Counted from the first letter of the stretch, positions 34,337 through 43,843 are shown. The stretch is 64,000 bases of DNA from Lysinibacillus sphaericus (GCF_001629735.1 NZ_CP015224.1:1922001-1986000), one strand, 5' to 3'. The notes: generated from the letters alone by a model not told the origin. Program-made: numbers and translations.

Positions 34337-35817
34337 TGTCTCAGCAGGAGCATGAGTTAGATTTAAATACAATAAAAAAACTATTTCAAAAATCCGCAGA
34401 TATACAATTTCAGGAATATAGCTTTAATGAACAGAAGGTACAATTTATAACTTGTGATGCCATGATTGATCAACAAATGCTGAACGGCGTTATTATTCAG
34501 CGGATTCAGTATTTATATGATCAATTGGATGAAGTTTCTTTTGAGGAAAATATAGCGAGGCATCTCCATATTCCAAGCCTTCAAAAAATCCAAGATAAGG
34601 AACAGCTTATTTCATCAGTTTATAGTGGCTTCCTGTTGCTGTATTTTGAGGAAGCTAATCTTTTATATGCAAGCAATATCGCTAAAAAACCTAATCGTAA
34701 GCCGGAAGAAACGCGTATGGAGGTTCTTGTTAAAGGACCCAGAGATAACTTTATTGAAGATATCCGCGTCAATATTGCTTTAATTAGAAAACGATTACCG
34801 ACCAATTCATTTTGTGTAGAAAAGGTGGAACTTGGAAAACGCTCAAAAACAACTGTGGCCATCTTATACTTTGAAGATATTGTAGATATGGATATTCTGC
34901 ACGGTATTAAGAAACAGCTAGCTGCGGTCGATACGGATATCGTTTTTAGTGGTGATTTATTGATGGAACGTGTTAATAAAAATTCAAAGTTATTTCCAAA
35001 GTTCGATTATACTGGGCGACCCGATTATGCCGTCCAAGCATTAGCAAGGGGACGCTTTATTATTTTCGTAGATGGTGTCGCATATGGCATTATCACACCT
35101 GTAAATCTTTTCTTATTATTGAAATCTGCCGAAGATAATGAGTATCCGATCATTTTTAGTTCTGTAGAACGAGTACTACGGATAATCGGTATTCTTATAG
35201 GGTTGCTACTACCTGCCTTTTGGCTTGCTTTAACAACCTATCATCAAAATCAATTACCTTTACAATTACTAGCAACCGTTGTACAGGCCAAGGCTGGATT
35301 GCCTCTCCCTTCTTCACTTGAGATGCTCCTAATGCTTCTGATGTTTGAATTGTTCCGTGAAGCAGGGTTACGACTTCCTTCAGTTATTGGTGGAACCATC
35401 AGTGTTGTAGGTGGAATTATTATCGGAGATGCTGCAATTCGAGCAGGTGTAACAAGCCCCGAAATGATTGTTGTTATCGCCATCTCTACCATCGCTTCAT
35501 TTACCTTGGTCAATCAATCACTTGTGACATCAGTCAGTATATTACGTATTGCTTTCATCCTAGCAAGCGCCTTTTTCGGATTATTTGGCTTTTTTGTTTC
35601 TTTATATTTGACACTTCTGTACTTGTGCAATATTCGAATTTACGGCTATTCTTACATGAACCTTGCGACAGATTTAAGGTGGTCCACCATCAAAAAATCT
35701 ATTTTTCGCCTATCACCAAAAGGTTACGCGGAGCGTAATAAAGCCCTTGCACCTCAGGATTCAACCCGAACAGCCAATGGCCATCACGAAGAAAGTAGAG
35801 AGCAAGAAAATAACTAG
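34336..35817 (+). CDS. GerA-family spore germination protein (A subunit)
   Basis: 493 residues. Soluble N-terminal two-domain part (1-240) with VLVKGPRDNFIEDIRVNIALIRKRL and ALARGRFIIFVDGVAYGIITP, then five membrane helices with the conserved LLPAFWLALTTYHQNQLPLQLL and ELFREAGLRLPSVIGGTISVVGGIIIGDAAIRAGVTSPEMIVVIAI. This is the GerAA-type subunit, likely to form the oligomeric ion channel of the receptor. TAATG couples it to the B subunit. A strong terminator overlaps its stop, so no C-type lipoprotein gene follows in this operon. Confidence 0.92.
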   Translation: MSQQEHELDLNTIKKLFQKSADIQFQEYSFNEQKVQFITCDAMIDQQMLNGVIIQRIQYLYDQLDEVSFEENIARHLHIPSLQKIQDKEQLISSVYSGFLLLYFEEANLLYASNIAKKPNRKPEETRMEVLVKGPRDNFIEDIRVNIALIRKRLPTNSFCVEKVELGKRSKTTVAILYFEDIVDMDILHGIKKQLAAVDTDIVFSGDLLMERVNKNSKLFPKFDYTGRPDYAVQALARGRFIIFVDGVAYGIITPVNLFLLLKSAEDNEYPIIFSSVERVLRIIGILIGLLLPAFWLALTTYHQNQLPLQLLATVVQAKAGLPLPSSLEMLLMLLMFELFREAGLRLPSVIGGTISVVGGIIIGDAAIRAGVTSPEMIVVIAISTIASFTLVNQSLVTSVSILRIAFILASAFFGLFGFFVSLYLTLLYLCNIRIYGYSYMNLATDLRWSTIKKSIFRLSPKGYAERNKALAPQDSTRTANGHHEESREQENN

Positions 35818-35853
35818 CATCCCCTCAAATGTTGAGGAGATGCTAGTATTTTT
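35813..35853 (+). terminator. Terminator of the germination operon
   Basis: ACTAGCATC-CCTCAA and TTGAGG-GATGCTAGT form a long stem with one bulge, starting within the stop region and followed by ATTTTT. Confidence 0.9.
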
Positions 35854-35855
35854 GG

Positions 35856-36275
35856 CTACATCTTTTGTATGCTAACTTCAATCGTTTCTAAAATCGCTTC
35901 CCAATATCGCTTCATTTCTTCTCTCAATTGTTGATTGGAAAGATGTTCCTGATGGAAACTTATGGTCGTTTTATTACTTTCTTTAGAGAGGATTCGAATT
36001 TGTACGGTAGAAGGTCGTTGCCATCCCTCTTTTTGCCAAGTAAATCGAAGTTGCAGAAGTGGTTTGACAATCCGAATTTCTCCAGTTCCAGCCTTTGTAT
36101 GATACTGACAACCAGGTACAAGAATTATATTTTCTCCTCCTCCAAACCATGCGTTCAAACCTTCCTCTGCTGTAATAATTGACCATGCTTGCTGTTGTGA
36201 GATTGGGAACGTTTTTCTAACCCCTACTTGATATCCAACGGTTTTGGTAAGTCCTATACTTCTTTGTCTATCCAT
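35856..36275 (-). CDS. SRPBCC/AHSA1-family protein
   Basis: 139 residues with a START-like fold: the opening VRKTFPISQQQAWSIITAEEGLNAWFGGG, the middle KPLLQLRFTWQKEGWQRPSTVQIRI and the last helix LREEMKRYWEAILETIEVSI are typical of AHSA1-domain proteins. Such proteins bind hydrophobic ligands or modulate partner proteins; no specific role can be given. Convergent with the germination operon. Confidence 0.8.
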   Translation of the reverse strand: MDRQRSIGLTKTVGYQVGVRKTFPISQQQAWSIITAEEGLNAWFGGGENIILVPGCQYHTKAGTGEIRIVKPLLQLRFTWQKEGWQRPSTVQIRILSKESNKTTISFHQEHLSNQQLREEMKRYWEAILETIEVSIQKM

Positions 36276-36388
36276 GTCTTAACCCCCATCTATTAAACTG
36301 TCATTAACTATTCACTACTAATAGTTCCTCCCCTCTTCTAAAAAATCCTTGTACAATTTTATTTATTTGATAAGTATATGAAAGCAGA

Positions 36389-36424
36389 AAAAGGCAGAAA
36401 TGCTATCACACATTTCTGCCTTTT
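36389..36424 (-). terminator. Terminator of the ABC exporter gene
   Basis: AAAAGGCAGAAATG (36389-36402) and CATTTCTGCCTTTT (36411-36424) are exact reverse complements, just past the stop; A and T runs on both flanks allow bidirectional use. Confidence 0.9.
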
Positions 36425-36440
36425 GTTGAATTGATTAACT

Positions 36441-38201
36441 TTAAGTCATCTCTACATAATCATTTTGAATGCTTTGTTTGTTTTGTCCCTTACGGAATTG
36501 GATGTGATGGAGCTTAGCAAAAATACCATTATGAGCCACTAGCTCATCATAAGTACCATCTTCCTCAATACCTTTTGGCGTCACGACCATTACCCGATCT
36601 GCGTTCCTTATAGTTGCCAGGCGATGGGCAATAACTAAAGTAGTACGGTTTTCAGCTAGCTCTGATAAAGATTGCTGAATAATCATCTCTGTTTCTGTAT
36701 CTAACGCAGAAGTCGCTTCATCTAAAATTAAAATTGGTGGGTTTTTCAGGAACATACGAGCAATGGCTAATCGTTGTTTTTGTCCACCGGATAATTTCAA
36801 GCCTCGTTCCCCAATTTGCGTATCATACCCCTCTGGTAGCTCTGCGATGAATGCTTCTAAATGGGCCTTTTTTGCCGCTTCGCGAATTTCTTCTTCACTG
36901 GCGTTTAGCTTTCCATAGGCAATATTCTCACGAATTGTCCCTGTAAATAAGAAGACATCCTGCTGTACAATACCAATTTGAGATCGTAAGGAAGCCTGGG
37001 TCATATTGCGAATATCGATGCCATCAATCGAAATAGCACCTTTTGAAACTTCATAGAAGCGAGGAATTAACGAACAAATGGTCGTTTTACCAGCACCCGA
37101 TGGACCGACAAACGCAATGGTTTGTCCAGCCTTTACATCAAATGAAATATCTTTTAACACCTGTTTTGATGCATCGTAATTGAAGTGAACATTGTTGAAG
37201 GAAATATTACCATCTAAATGGTTAATAACCTTCGCATTTTCACGATCTTGAATTTCTGGTTCCTGCTCAATTAATTCACGGAATCGCTTGAAGCCAGCCA
37301 TTCCCTTTGGATAAAGCTCTAATAAAGCACTAATCTTATCTATTGGTTTAATGAGTACATTGGTATATAAAACAAAGCTCACTAGCTCCCCGTAAGATAA
37401 TTTCCCATTAAAGCTGAGCCAAGCGCCGACCACTAACACCATTAATGTAAGGAGGCGTGTCATCATGTAAATAGTCGAGTTAGTTCCTGCCATTATTTTA
37501 TAGGCATATAATTTAGCCGCACGGAAAAATCCATTTTGCTCCTCAAAGCGTTTAATTTCAAAATCTTCATTTGTAAAGGATTTCACAACACGGACACCGG
37601 ATACACTATCCTCTACACGTCCGTTAACATCAGCAATTTTGCCATACATCGTTTTCCAAGCATTGTTCATTTTTATATTACTAAATGTCACAAGCCATGT
37701 TAAAAATGGCACCATAATCGCTGCAATTAAAGCGAGTGTTGGATTCACATTAAACATAATGGCAAAGGCCCCAACAAAGGTCATAATGGCAATAAATAAA
37801 TCCTCAGGTCCGTGATGGGCAAATTCCCCAATGTCAAATAAATCATTAGTAATGCGGCTCATTATATGACCTGTTTTAGTATTATCAAAGAATCGGAATG
37901 ATTGCCTTTGTACATGCGTAAATAATTCCTGACGCATATCTGTCTCAATATTAGTCCCCAATTTATGACCTAAATAGTTCACGATAAAATTTAATAATGT
38001 ACTTATTGCATACACTAGCAGCAATAATACACTTATTTTTACAATCATTCCCCAATCGCCGGTTGGTAATAATTCATCAATAAACCACTGAACGGCTAAT
38101 GGAAAGGCAAGCTCTAAAATGGCTACAATGATTGCACTTGAAAAATCGATGACAAACAATCGTTTATGCGGTTTATAATAGGAAAAAAATTTTCTATACA
38201 T
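36441..38201 (-). CDS. ABC transporter, fused permease-ATPase (MsbA/BmrA type)
   Basis: 586 residues. The N-terminal six-helix exporter domain (1-310) is followed by a nucleotide-binding domain with Walker A GPSGAGKTT, Q loop VQQDVFLF, signature LSGGQKQR, Walker B ILILDEATSALD and H loop IAHRLAT. One gene encodes half of a transporter, so it probably homodimerises. Function: export of lipids, drugs or peptides (family inference). AAAGGAG precedes the ATG by 6 bases. No partner ABC gene or peptide gene lies nearby. Confidence 0.9.
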   Translation of the reverse strand: MYRKFFSYYKPHKRLFVIDFSSAIIVAILELAFPLAVQWFIDELLPTGDWGMIVKISVLLLLVYAISTLLNFIVNYLGHKLGTNIETDMRQELFTHVQRQSFRFFDNTKTGHIMSRITNDLFDIGEFAHHGPEDLFIAIMTFVGAFAIMFNVNPTLALIAAIMVPFLTWLVTFSNIKMNNAWKTMYGKIADVNGRVEDSVSGVRVVKSFTNEDFEIKRFEEQNGFFRAAKLYAYKIMAGTNSTIYMMTRLLTLMVLVVGAWLSFNGKLSYGELVSFVLYTNVLIKPIDKISALLELYPKGMAGFKRFRELIEQEPEIQDRENAKVINHLDGNISFNNVHFNYDASKQVLKDISFDVKAGQTIAFVGPSGAGKTTICSLIPRFYEVSKGAISIDGIDIRNMTQASLRSQIGIVQQDVFLFTGTIRENIAYGKLNASEEEIREAAKKAHLEAFIAELPEGYDTQIGERGLKLSGGQKQRLAIARMFLKNPPILILDEATSALDTETEMIIQQSLSELAENRTTLVIAHRLATIRNADRVMVVTPKGIEEDGTYDELVAHNGIFAKLHHIQFRKGQNKQSIQNDYVEMT

Positions 38202-38359
38202 GTTTGTCTCCTTTCTAAGTTGTAAAAATTTCGCCTATCTTTTAATAGTACCATTTGTGCAAACGTAACGGAAAAGTATTTTTTCTCCATAGCAGTATAT
38301 TTTTATTTACTTTCAATTTTTCTCATGCTATGATTGGTGTAAGAATTGAATAGCTTTTG

Positions 38360-38545
38360 ACTTTATTGTCAAAGGGGAGTAGCTAGCAGATGCGATCGAA
38401 GCATCTGATTCACATTCGTCATTACATGGTTTCGTACCATCGGGTGTGATGGCATAATTTGTCTCACAGAACAATACTTTCTGTGCAACGAACAGTAAAT
38501 TGCTTAGCAAGACCTTTGCCTATTTTTTAGGCAGGGGTCTTTTTC
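38360..38545 (+). promoter_or_regulatory. yybP-ykoY manganese riboswitch with terminator
   Basis: The conserved yybP-ykoY signs are present in order: GGGGAGTAGC (38374-38383), GCGATCGAAGC, GTCATTACATGG, and the second lobe CATCGGGTGTGATGGCA. An intrinsic terminator follows (GACC...GCCT/AGGC...GGTC with T5, 38510-38545). The known family senses Mn2+ and usually allows expression when manganese is high. It precedes a TerC-family gene, the typical companion. Confidence 0.88.
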
Positions 38546-38620
38546 TTTTGCTTAAAATTGGGAAGAATATGTTAGAAGCAACCATTCATTTCTGTTCAAC
38601 AATTAAAGGAGGAAACAAAT

Positions 38621-39382
38621 TTGGAGGCAATTATTTTAGAATACGCATGGGTACTCGTCGTATTAATTGTATTAGAAGGTTTGTTGGCAGCTGACAACGC
38701 AGTCGTAATGGCAGTTATGGTTAAGCATTTACCAAAAGCACAACAACAAAAAGCTTTATTATATGGATTAGTGGGGGCGTTTGTTTTCCGCTTCGCCGCA
38801 TTATTCCTTATTACAACGCTCGTTAATTTCTGGCAGATCCAAGCAATAGGTGCTGCTTATCTATTGTTTATGTCTATTAAGCATATTTATGATTCACGGA
38901 AGGCATCCCAAAACTCCGAAGAAATCCAAGAGCCGAAGAAACAATCTGGCTTCTGGATGACAGTTGTAAAAGTGGAGCTTGCTGATATCGCGTTCGCGGT
39001 GGATTCTATCCTAGCTGCGGTTGCTATTGCCGTAACATTACCACATCTCGGTGATTTTGATATTGGTGGCATTAATGCAGGACAATTCGCCGTTATGTTC
39101 TTAGGTGGCCTTATTGGGGTCATCATGATGCGATTTGCGGCTCGTTGGTTCGTAAAAGTTCTTGATAAATTCCCTTCATTGGAAACGGCTGCCTTCCTAA
39201 TCGTTGGTTGGGTTGGTGTGAAATTAGCCGTGCTAACATTGGCACATGAAAAACTAGGGGTTATTCCACATGAGTTCCCACATTCTACAATTTGGAAAGC
39301 GATATTCTGGATTGTCCTAGTAGCAATTGCCCTAGGTGGTTACTTAGTTGGGGTCAAAAATCAAAAGACTCAAGCACAATAG
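38621..39382 (+). CDS. TerC-family membrane protein, Mn-responsive (YkoY/MeeY-like)
   Basis: 253 residues with seven to nine membrane segments. The TerC acidic metal-site motifs are present: EGLLAADNAVVMAVM near residue 20 and VELADIAFAVDSILAAVAI in the centre. The start is TTG at 38621 with AAAGGAGG 8 bases upstream. Control by the Mn riboswitch and the sequence match the YkoY/MeeY group, which in B. subtilis is linked to manganese efflux and to metalation of exported enzymes. It acts in the plasma membrane. It balances the MntABCD-type importer at 10.6-14.4 kb. Confidence 0.9.
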   Translation: MEAIILEYAWVLVVLIVLEGLLAADNAVVMAVMVKHLPKAQQQKALLYGLVGAFVFRFAALFLITTLVNFWQIQAIGAAYLLFMSIKHIYDSRKASQNSEEIQEPKKQSGFWMTVVKVELADIAFAVDSILAAVAIAVTLPHLGDFDIGGINAGQFAVMFLGGLIGVIMMRFAARWFVKVLDKFPSLETAAFLIVGWVGVKLAVLTLAHEKLGVIPHEFPHSTIWKAIFWIVLVAIALGGYLVGVKNQKTQAQ

Positions 39383-39390
39383 TGATGAAA

Positions 39391-39426
39391 AAAATCGCCA
39401 CGACCTATGTCGAGGCGATTTTCTTC
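39391..39426 (+). terminator. Terminator of the TerC-family gene
   Basis: AAAATCGCC (39391-39399) and GGCGATTTT (39414-39422) with an inner CGAC/GTCG match, followed by CTTCTTT; 9 bases after the stop. Confidence 0.85.
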
Positions 39427-39567
39427 TTTACGGGTAAGATTTTATTTTATAGCCAGTCCCTCTCCTATACCACAAATCTACACATCTTTGCTACCTCACT
39501 AGTGGCCCTACCCAACTAACACTTGACTATACATACGACAAATAGGAAGAAGTATAAATTTTCTAAT

Positions 39568-39582
39568 TGAGAACTAATATCA
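39568..39582. promoter_or_regulatory. Fur/PerR-like box upstream of ferritin
   Basis: TGAGAACTAATATCA resembles the 7-1-7 box TGATAATNATTATCA of the Fur family (11 of 14 positions). Downstream TTGTAT-N18-TATACT could be the promoter. The rest of the 307-base gap holds the preceding terminator and nothing else I can support. Confidence 0.35.
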
Positions 39583-39689
39583 ATTAAGTTTTGCACATTT
39601 TCCCATGAAATTTAAAATTTTTGTATGAAGAACTAATAACGCTGTATACTAGTGAAGAAGGTATTTACTGCAAAAGGAGGAAAACTTTT

Positions 39690-40199
39690 ATGTTATCTGA
39701 AAAACTACACACAGCACTTAACGAACAAATGAATTTTGAATTTTACTCGGCTCATGCTTACATGGCAATGGCGGCTTATTGCACAGACCAGGATTACGAT
39801 GGCTTCGCTAACTTCTTTTTAGTACAAGCCGAAGAAGAACGCTTCCATGCGATGAAGTTTTATAACTTCTTAAGTGATATGGGCTACCGTGCAACAATTC
39901 AAGGCTTTGAGAGCCCAGGCAATCATTTTGAATCGATTTTAGATGCCTTTAAAACAGCTCTTTCTCATGAAAAAGAAGTGACGCGCCGTATTTATAATTT
40001 ATCAGATATCGCTTTAGATGAACGTGAGCATGCGACGATGGCGTTTTTAAAATGGTTCATCGATGAGCAAGTGGAGGAAGAATCTACATTTGATACATTA
40101 ATTCGTAAAATCGAACGTATCGAAAACGACTCCAACGCTATCTTTATGCTAGATGCAGAATTAGCTACGCGTACATTTACGCCTGATGCACAGGCATAA
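39690..40199 (+). CDS. ftnA: Ferritin
   Basis: 169 residues from the ATG at 39690, which has AAAGGAGG 9 bases upstream; the longer reading to 39621 lacks a site. Non-haem ferritin four-helix bundle with ferroxidase ligands: Glu in NEQMNFEFYSAHAYMAM, ExxH in EEERFHAMKFYNFL, and the later E/Q positions in HEKEVTRRIYNL and FIDEQVEEESTF. It stores iron in a 24-subunit shell in the cytoplasm. A Fur-like box upstream suggests iron or peroxide control. Monocistronic. Confidence 0.92.
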   Translation: MLSEKLHTALNEQMNFEFYSAHAYMAMAAYCTDQDYDGFANFFLVQAEEERFHAMKFYNFLSDMGYRATIQGFESPGNHFESILDAFKTALSHEKEVTRRIYNLSDIALDEREHATMAFLKWFIDEQVEEESTFDTLIRKIERIENDSNAIFMLDAELATRTFTPDAQA

Positions 40200-40218
40200 T
40201 ATATGGGAAAATTTAGCT

Positions 40219-40276
40219 AAAAATAACAATGGCTACGAAGTTTCATCCAAGATACTTCGTAGCTTTTGTTATTTTA
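40219..40276 (+). terminator. Terminator of ferritin
   Basis: AAAATAACAA...GCTACGAAGT pairs with ACTTCGTAGC...TTGTTATTTT, a two-part stem of about 20 bp, 20 bases after the stop. Confidence 0.85.
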
Positions 40277-40333
40277 GGCATTAGATATACTAAAGCTATA
40301 GCTATTTTTTATAAGAAACATGTCTTTTCTTCT

Positions 40334-41515
40334 TTATGATGCATCGGGTTCTCGAACTTCTCCATCAAATGCAGCCCGATAAATAGCATAAATATCTTCT
40401 CGTTCTAATGGCATTGGACTTCGAGCTAAAATTCTTGTTTGCTTTGTTGCATCATCTGTTAATTGTTCTAAAGCTTCTTCTGGAATATCAAATCCCTTTA
40501 ATGTGGAAGGAATATTCACATCTTGAACGAGCTGTTGTAAGGCATCCACACATTTATAGGAAGCCTCTTCTTGTGATAAGTAGGCAGATGATAAACCCAT
40601 GGCATCTAAAATATCTTTCATTCGTTTTTCACAGCTTTGACGAATATACCCCATGACATAGGGTAATAGTACGGCGTTGGAATCGCCATGAGCTATATGA
40701 AATTGTCCTCCCAATGGATAGGCTAACGCATGAACACCGGCTACTCCAGCATTGAAGAAGGCTAATCCTGCTAAATAACTACCGTAGCTCATATCTGAAC
40801 GCGCCTGCTTATTTTCCCCTTCCAGTACAGCTGTACGAATAGAGCCACTGATTAAGCGAATGGCCTGCAATGCAAGGGAATCTGTTACTTCATTGGCATT
40901 GACTGAAACATATGCCTCAATGGCATGTGTTAAAGCATCAACCCCCGTTGCAGCTGTTACCTTTGGTGGTAATGAAATCGTTAGCTCTGGGTCTACAATC
41001 GCACTGTCCGCCAATAAGTAGTCATGTGTCACAACGTCTTTTGTTGTGTCCAGGGACAGGACAGAAATATTTGTCACTTCTGAGCCTGTTCCAGATGTAG
41101 TTGGGATTAAAATTTTAGGTAATCCCTTTTGTTCAAGCGCCTCTGTGCCTGTTAAATTTAAATAATCCGCTACTTTCCCATCATGGACTGCTAAAACAGC
41201 AGCAAGCTTAGCTAAATCAAGAGCACTTCCTCCACCTAAACCGATGACAAGATCAAATTGATGTTTTCTAGTAAAATCAACTAGTTTTTCTCCAATAGCA
41301 AGTGGGGGCTCTGGGGCAATATCTGTATAAATGGTCGTCGCATATCCTTTTGAAAGCAAGGGCTGTTGAACTTTATCTGTTAGCCCTAATTCCTTTAAAA
41401 ATGGGTCTGTGACAATTAAAATATTTGTAGCCTTCAATCTTTCTACTTCAGGCAGAAGCTGATTTAAACATCCCCAACCTGTATAGCTTACAGGCGTAAA
41501 GGTTAATTTATGCAT
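40334..41515 (-). CDS. Iron-containing alcohol dehydrogenase (candidate 4-hydroxybutyrate dehydrogenase)
   Basis: 393 residues of the group III (iron) alcohol dehydrogenase family: cofactor motif GLGGGSALDLAK, PTTSGTGSEVTN, and metal-binding region GVDALTHAIEAYVS with later HIAHGDSNAVLLPYV. It is the third gene of a unit with a semialdehyde-type dehydrogenase and a lactonase. That makes it the likely counterpart of AttL/BlcB, oxidising gamma-hydroxybutyrate to succinic semialdehyde. The activity is inferred from context; the family has broad substrates. GGAGTAGAGAGG precedes the ATG. 17 bases from the lactonase stop. Confidence 0.85.
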   Translation of the reverse strand: MHKLTFTPVSYTGWGCLNQLLPEVERLKATNILIVTDPFLKELGLTDKVQQPLLSKGYATTIYTDIAPEPPLAIGEKLVDFTRKHQFDLVIGLGGGSALDLAKLAAVLAVHDGKVADYLNLTGTEALEQKGLPKILIPTTSGTGSEVTNISVLSLDTTKDVVTHDYLLADSAIVDPELTISLPPKVTAATGVDALTHAIEAYVSVNANEVTDSLALQAIRLISGSIRTAVLEGENKQARSDMSYGSYLAGLAFFNAGVAGVHALAYPLGGQFHIAHGDSNAVLLPYVMGYIRQSCEKRMKDILDAMGLSSAYLSQEEASYKCVDALQQLVQDVNIPSTLKGFDIPEEALEQLTDDATKQTRILARSPMPLEREDIYAIYRAAFDGEVREPDAS

Positions 41516-41532
41516 GGCCTCTCTACTCCTAT

Positions 41533-42378
41533 CTATTCATAATATCCTTCTGTCGATTTTCTAAATGATTTAAATTGGACAGGATCATGGCCAAACCAAA
41601 CCTGTGAATTCGTTTCATTGGCAAGTCGGCGAATGCGTTCAACTGTTGAATTATAGCCAACCGAATCATAAATAATGCCTGGTGGCTTAACAGGTGGACC
41701 AAAGCTTTCTGCTGTGTAGATGGCATCTGACGCTAAAATAATTCCACCTGATTCTGGCATCTGAATATGCAGACCAAGCATCCCCCAAGCATGTCCACTA
41801 CCAAAATTTAATACTTGAATACCTTCTGCCAGCTTCACATTATCTTCACCACGTTTAATAAGACGCCATTGTAGATTATTTTTAATCCACATATCAATGT
41901 CTCCCCAAATATAGGCACCGTCTTTGACATTTCTTGCATATGTTTGTAATGTGCCGTTAAACTCATCTTCTTGCACAATGATCGTCGCATTCGTAAATAA
42001 TTCTAAGCAGCCTGCATGGTCGAGATGCAAGTGGGATGCCACAACAAATTTGATATCTTCAGGGCGAACGTTTAATTCTTCTAATCGATGATGTAAATAG
42101 CATTCTTCTGGCATATTAATAGGGAACGCTTTTTGTGTAAATTCCCCCCAACGTCCATCGGGCCCCATAGCATTTGGATTACACGCCGTATCAAATAAAA
42201 TTTTGCCCTCTGGATGATCGATAAGTACTGTGTAAACAGGGAATTCTACAAATTCATTTGGTTGATTTGGATGATCGATTGTTGCTGGATTGTGCATGGC
42301 AATCATATAATTCTTATCCATTCGCATCGTACCGTTGTCCATTACATACAATTTTGGGTGTTGTTTGATCATTTTCAT
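41533..42378 (-). CDS. Metallo-beta-lactamase-fold lactonase (AttM/AHL-lactonase family)
   Basis: A 281-residue protein from the ATG at 42378, which has GGAG 9 bases upstream; an ATG at 42393 is in frame but without a site. The dinuclear zinc motif HLHLDHAG (HxHxDH) is intact, with later His in FGSGHAWGMLG, Asp in ILASDAIYT and His in WFGHDPVQF. This is the layout of AttM/AiiA-type lactonases that open gamma-butyrolactone and N-acyl-homoserine lactone rings. It lies between the aldehyde and alcohol dehydrogenases, as in AttKLM/BlcABC, so gamma-butyrolactone is the more likely physiological substrate. Cytoplasmic. Confidence 0.86.
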   Translation of the reverse strand: MKMIKQHPKLYVMDNGTMRMDKNYMIAMHNPATIDHPNQPNEFVEFPVYTVLIDHPEGKILFDTACNPNAMGPDGRWGEFTQKAFPINMPEECYLHHRLEELNVRPEDIKFVVASHLHLDHAGCLELFTNATIIVQEDEFNGTLQTYARNVKDGAYIWGDIDMWIKNNLQWRLIKRGEDNVKLAEGIQVLNFGSGHAWGMLGLHIQMPESGGIILASDAIYTAESFGPPVKPPGIIYDSVGYNSTVERIRRLANETNSQVWFGHDPVQFKSFRKSTEGYYE

Positions 42379-42399
42379 GTTTCCCATCTCCATTCGTGA

Positions 42400-43821
42400 T
42401 TATTGGTTATTCCAAATAATGAGCTTCATTTCTGTCATTTCTTCCATTGCATATTTAATGCCTTCACGACCTGTGCCACTTTCTTTCACGCCACCATACG
42501 GCATATGATCTACACGGTAAGTTGGCACGTCATTAATAAGGACGCCTCCTACCTGTAATGCTCTGGACGCTTTAAAAGCTGTCTCAATCGATGGTGTAAA
42601 AATACCAGCCTGTAGTCCATAATGAGAATCATTAATAGCTTCTATTGCCTCCTCAATAGTAGCTACTGCATTCACAATAACAACTGGTGCAAAAATTTCC
42701 TCACAGGATACCTTGCTATATGACGAAACATTCGATAACACTGTTGGCATTAAAACCTGATTGTCAATATAACCACCAGCAATGATTTTAGCCCCTTCAG
42801 CAACCGCTTCTTCAATCCACTCATGAGCTCGTTGTTGTTCATCTGCTGAAATCATCATGGCTACATCGGTTGTTTTATCAAGAGGATCGCCGATGACTAG
42901 CTGTGCTACTTTAGCGCTGAGCTTGTCTAAAAACTCATTTACCATACTTTCCATTACATATATTCGCTGCAACGAAATGCATACCTGACCCTGATTTGAA
43001 AATGCTCCCATAATCATTCGGTCCATAATCTGATCAAGTTGAACGCCTTCGTCAACAATCACCCCTGCATTTGAGCCTAATTCTAACGTAACCTTTTTTA
43101 AACCTGCTCGGTTTCGTAATGAAATCCCTACGGCAGGGCTTCCCGTAAACGTTATCATTTTCACATGAGGATGTGCTAAAAATACATCTCCTACCAATTT
43201 TCCCTGCCCGGTCACTAGATTAAAAGCTCCAGCCGGTAAATTAGTTTGTGCTAATAATTTTGCTAGAAAATGAGCAGATAAAGCCGTTTGAGTAGCTGGC
43301 TTTAGCACAATTGTATTGCCCGCCGCTAAAGCAGGACCTACTTTATGCGCAACTAAATTTTGTGGAAAATTAAACGGTGTAATTGCTGCAATTACGCCGA
43401 TAGGCTCTCGTATTGTATAGCCAAAGCGCCCTTCCCCATTTTTAGAAGCGTCCATCGGAATCATTTCGCCCGATAATCGTTTGGCTTCCTCTGCGGCAAA
43501 TTTATAGGTTTCAATGGTGCGGTCAATTTCAGCGTAGGCATACTTGAGCGGTTTTGCAGATTCTAGTGAAATAATACTAGCTGCCTCTTCTCGGTTTTCC
43601 AAAAATAGTGTGGATAAATGCTCCAAAATTTCTGCTCGTTGAAAAGCAGTTAAGGAAGCCATGCTCTTCGCTGCTGCCTGTGCACTTGCAATGGCCTCCT
43701 GTACATCTTGTTCAGTGGCCATTGCAAAATGTGCAATCACCTCTTGTGAATGCGGGGCTTGAACCTCCATATAATCTGCCGTCATCTTCCATTCTCCATG
43801 AATCCATAAGCCCCTTTTCAA
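42400..43821 (-). CDS. Aldehyde dehydrogenase (candidate succinic semialdehyde dehydrogenase)
   Basis: 473 residues. NAD(P)-dependent ALDH: active-site Glu in VTLELGSNAGVIV, catalytic Cys in FSNQGQVCISLQRIYV, cofactor stretch ITPFNFPQNLVAHKVGPALAAGNTIVLKPA and C-terminal YGGVKESGTGREGIKYAMEEMTEMK. It begins with TTG at 43821, 11 bases after AAAGGAG. First gene of the lactone unit, likely AttK/BlcA-like: oxidation of succinic semialdehyde to succinate. Lactaldehyde or glyceraldehyde-3-phosphate-type dehydrogenases share this sequence class, so specificity is context-based. Preceded by a 20-bp inverted repeat. Confidence 0.88.
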   Translation of the reverse strand: MKRGLWIHGEWKMTADYMEVQAPHSQEVIAHFAMATEQDVQEAIASAQAAAKSMASLTAFQRAEILEHLSTLFLENREEAASIISLESAKPLKYAYAEIDRTIETYKFAAEEAKRLSGEMIPMDASKNGEGRFGYTIREPIGVIAAITPFNFPQNLVAHKVGPALAAGNTIVLKPATQTALSAHFLAKLLAQTNLPAGAFNLVTGQGKLVGDVFLAHPHVKMITFTGSPAVGISLRNRAGLKKVTLELGSNAGVIVDEGVQLDQIMDRMIMGAFSNQGQVCISLQRIYVMESMVNEFLDKLSAKVAQLVIGDPLDKTTDVAMMISADEQQRAHEWIEEAVAEGAKIIAGGYIDNQVLMPTVLSNVSSYSKVSCEEIFAPVVIVNAVATIEEAIEAINDSHYGLQAGIFTPSIETAFKASRALQVGGVLINDVPTYRVDHMPYGGVKESGTGREGIKYAMEEMTEMKLIIWNNQ

Positions 43822-43843
43822 GACTTATCTCACTCCTTTCGTT

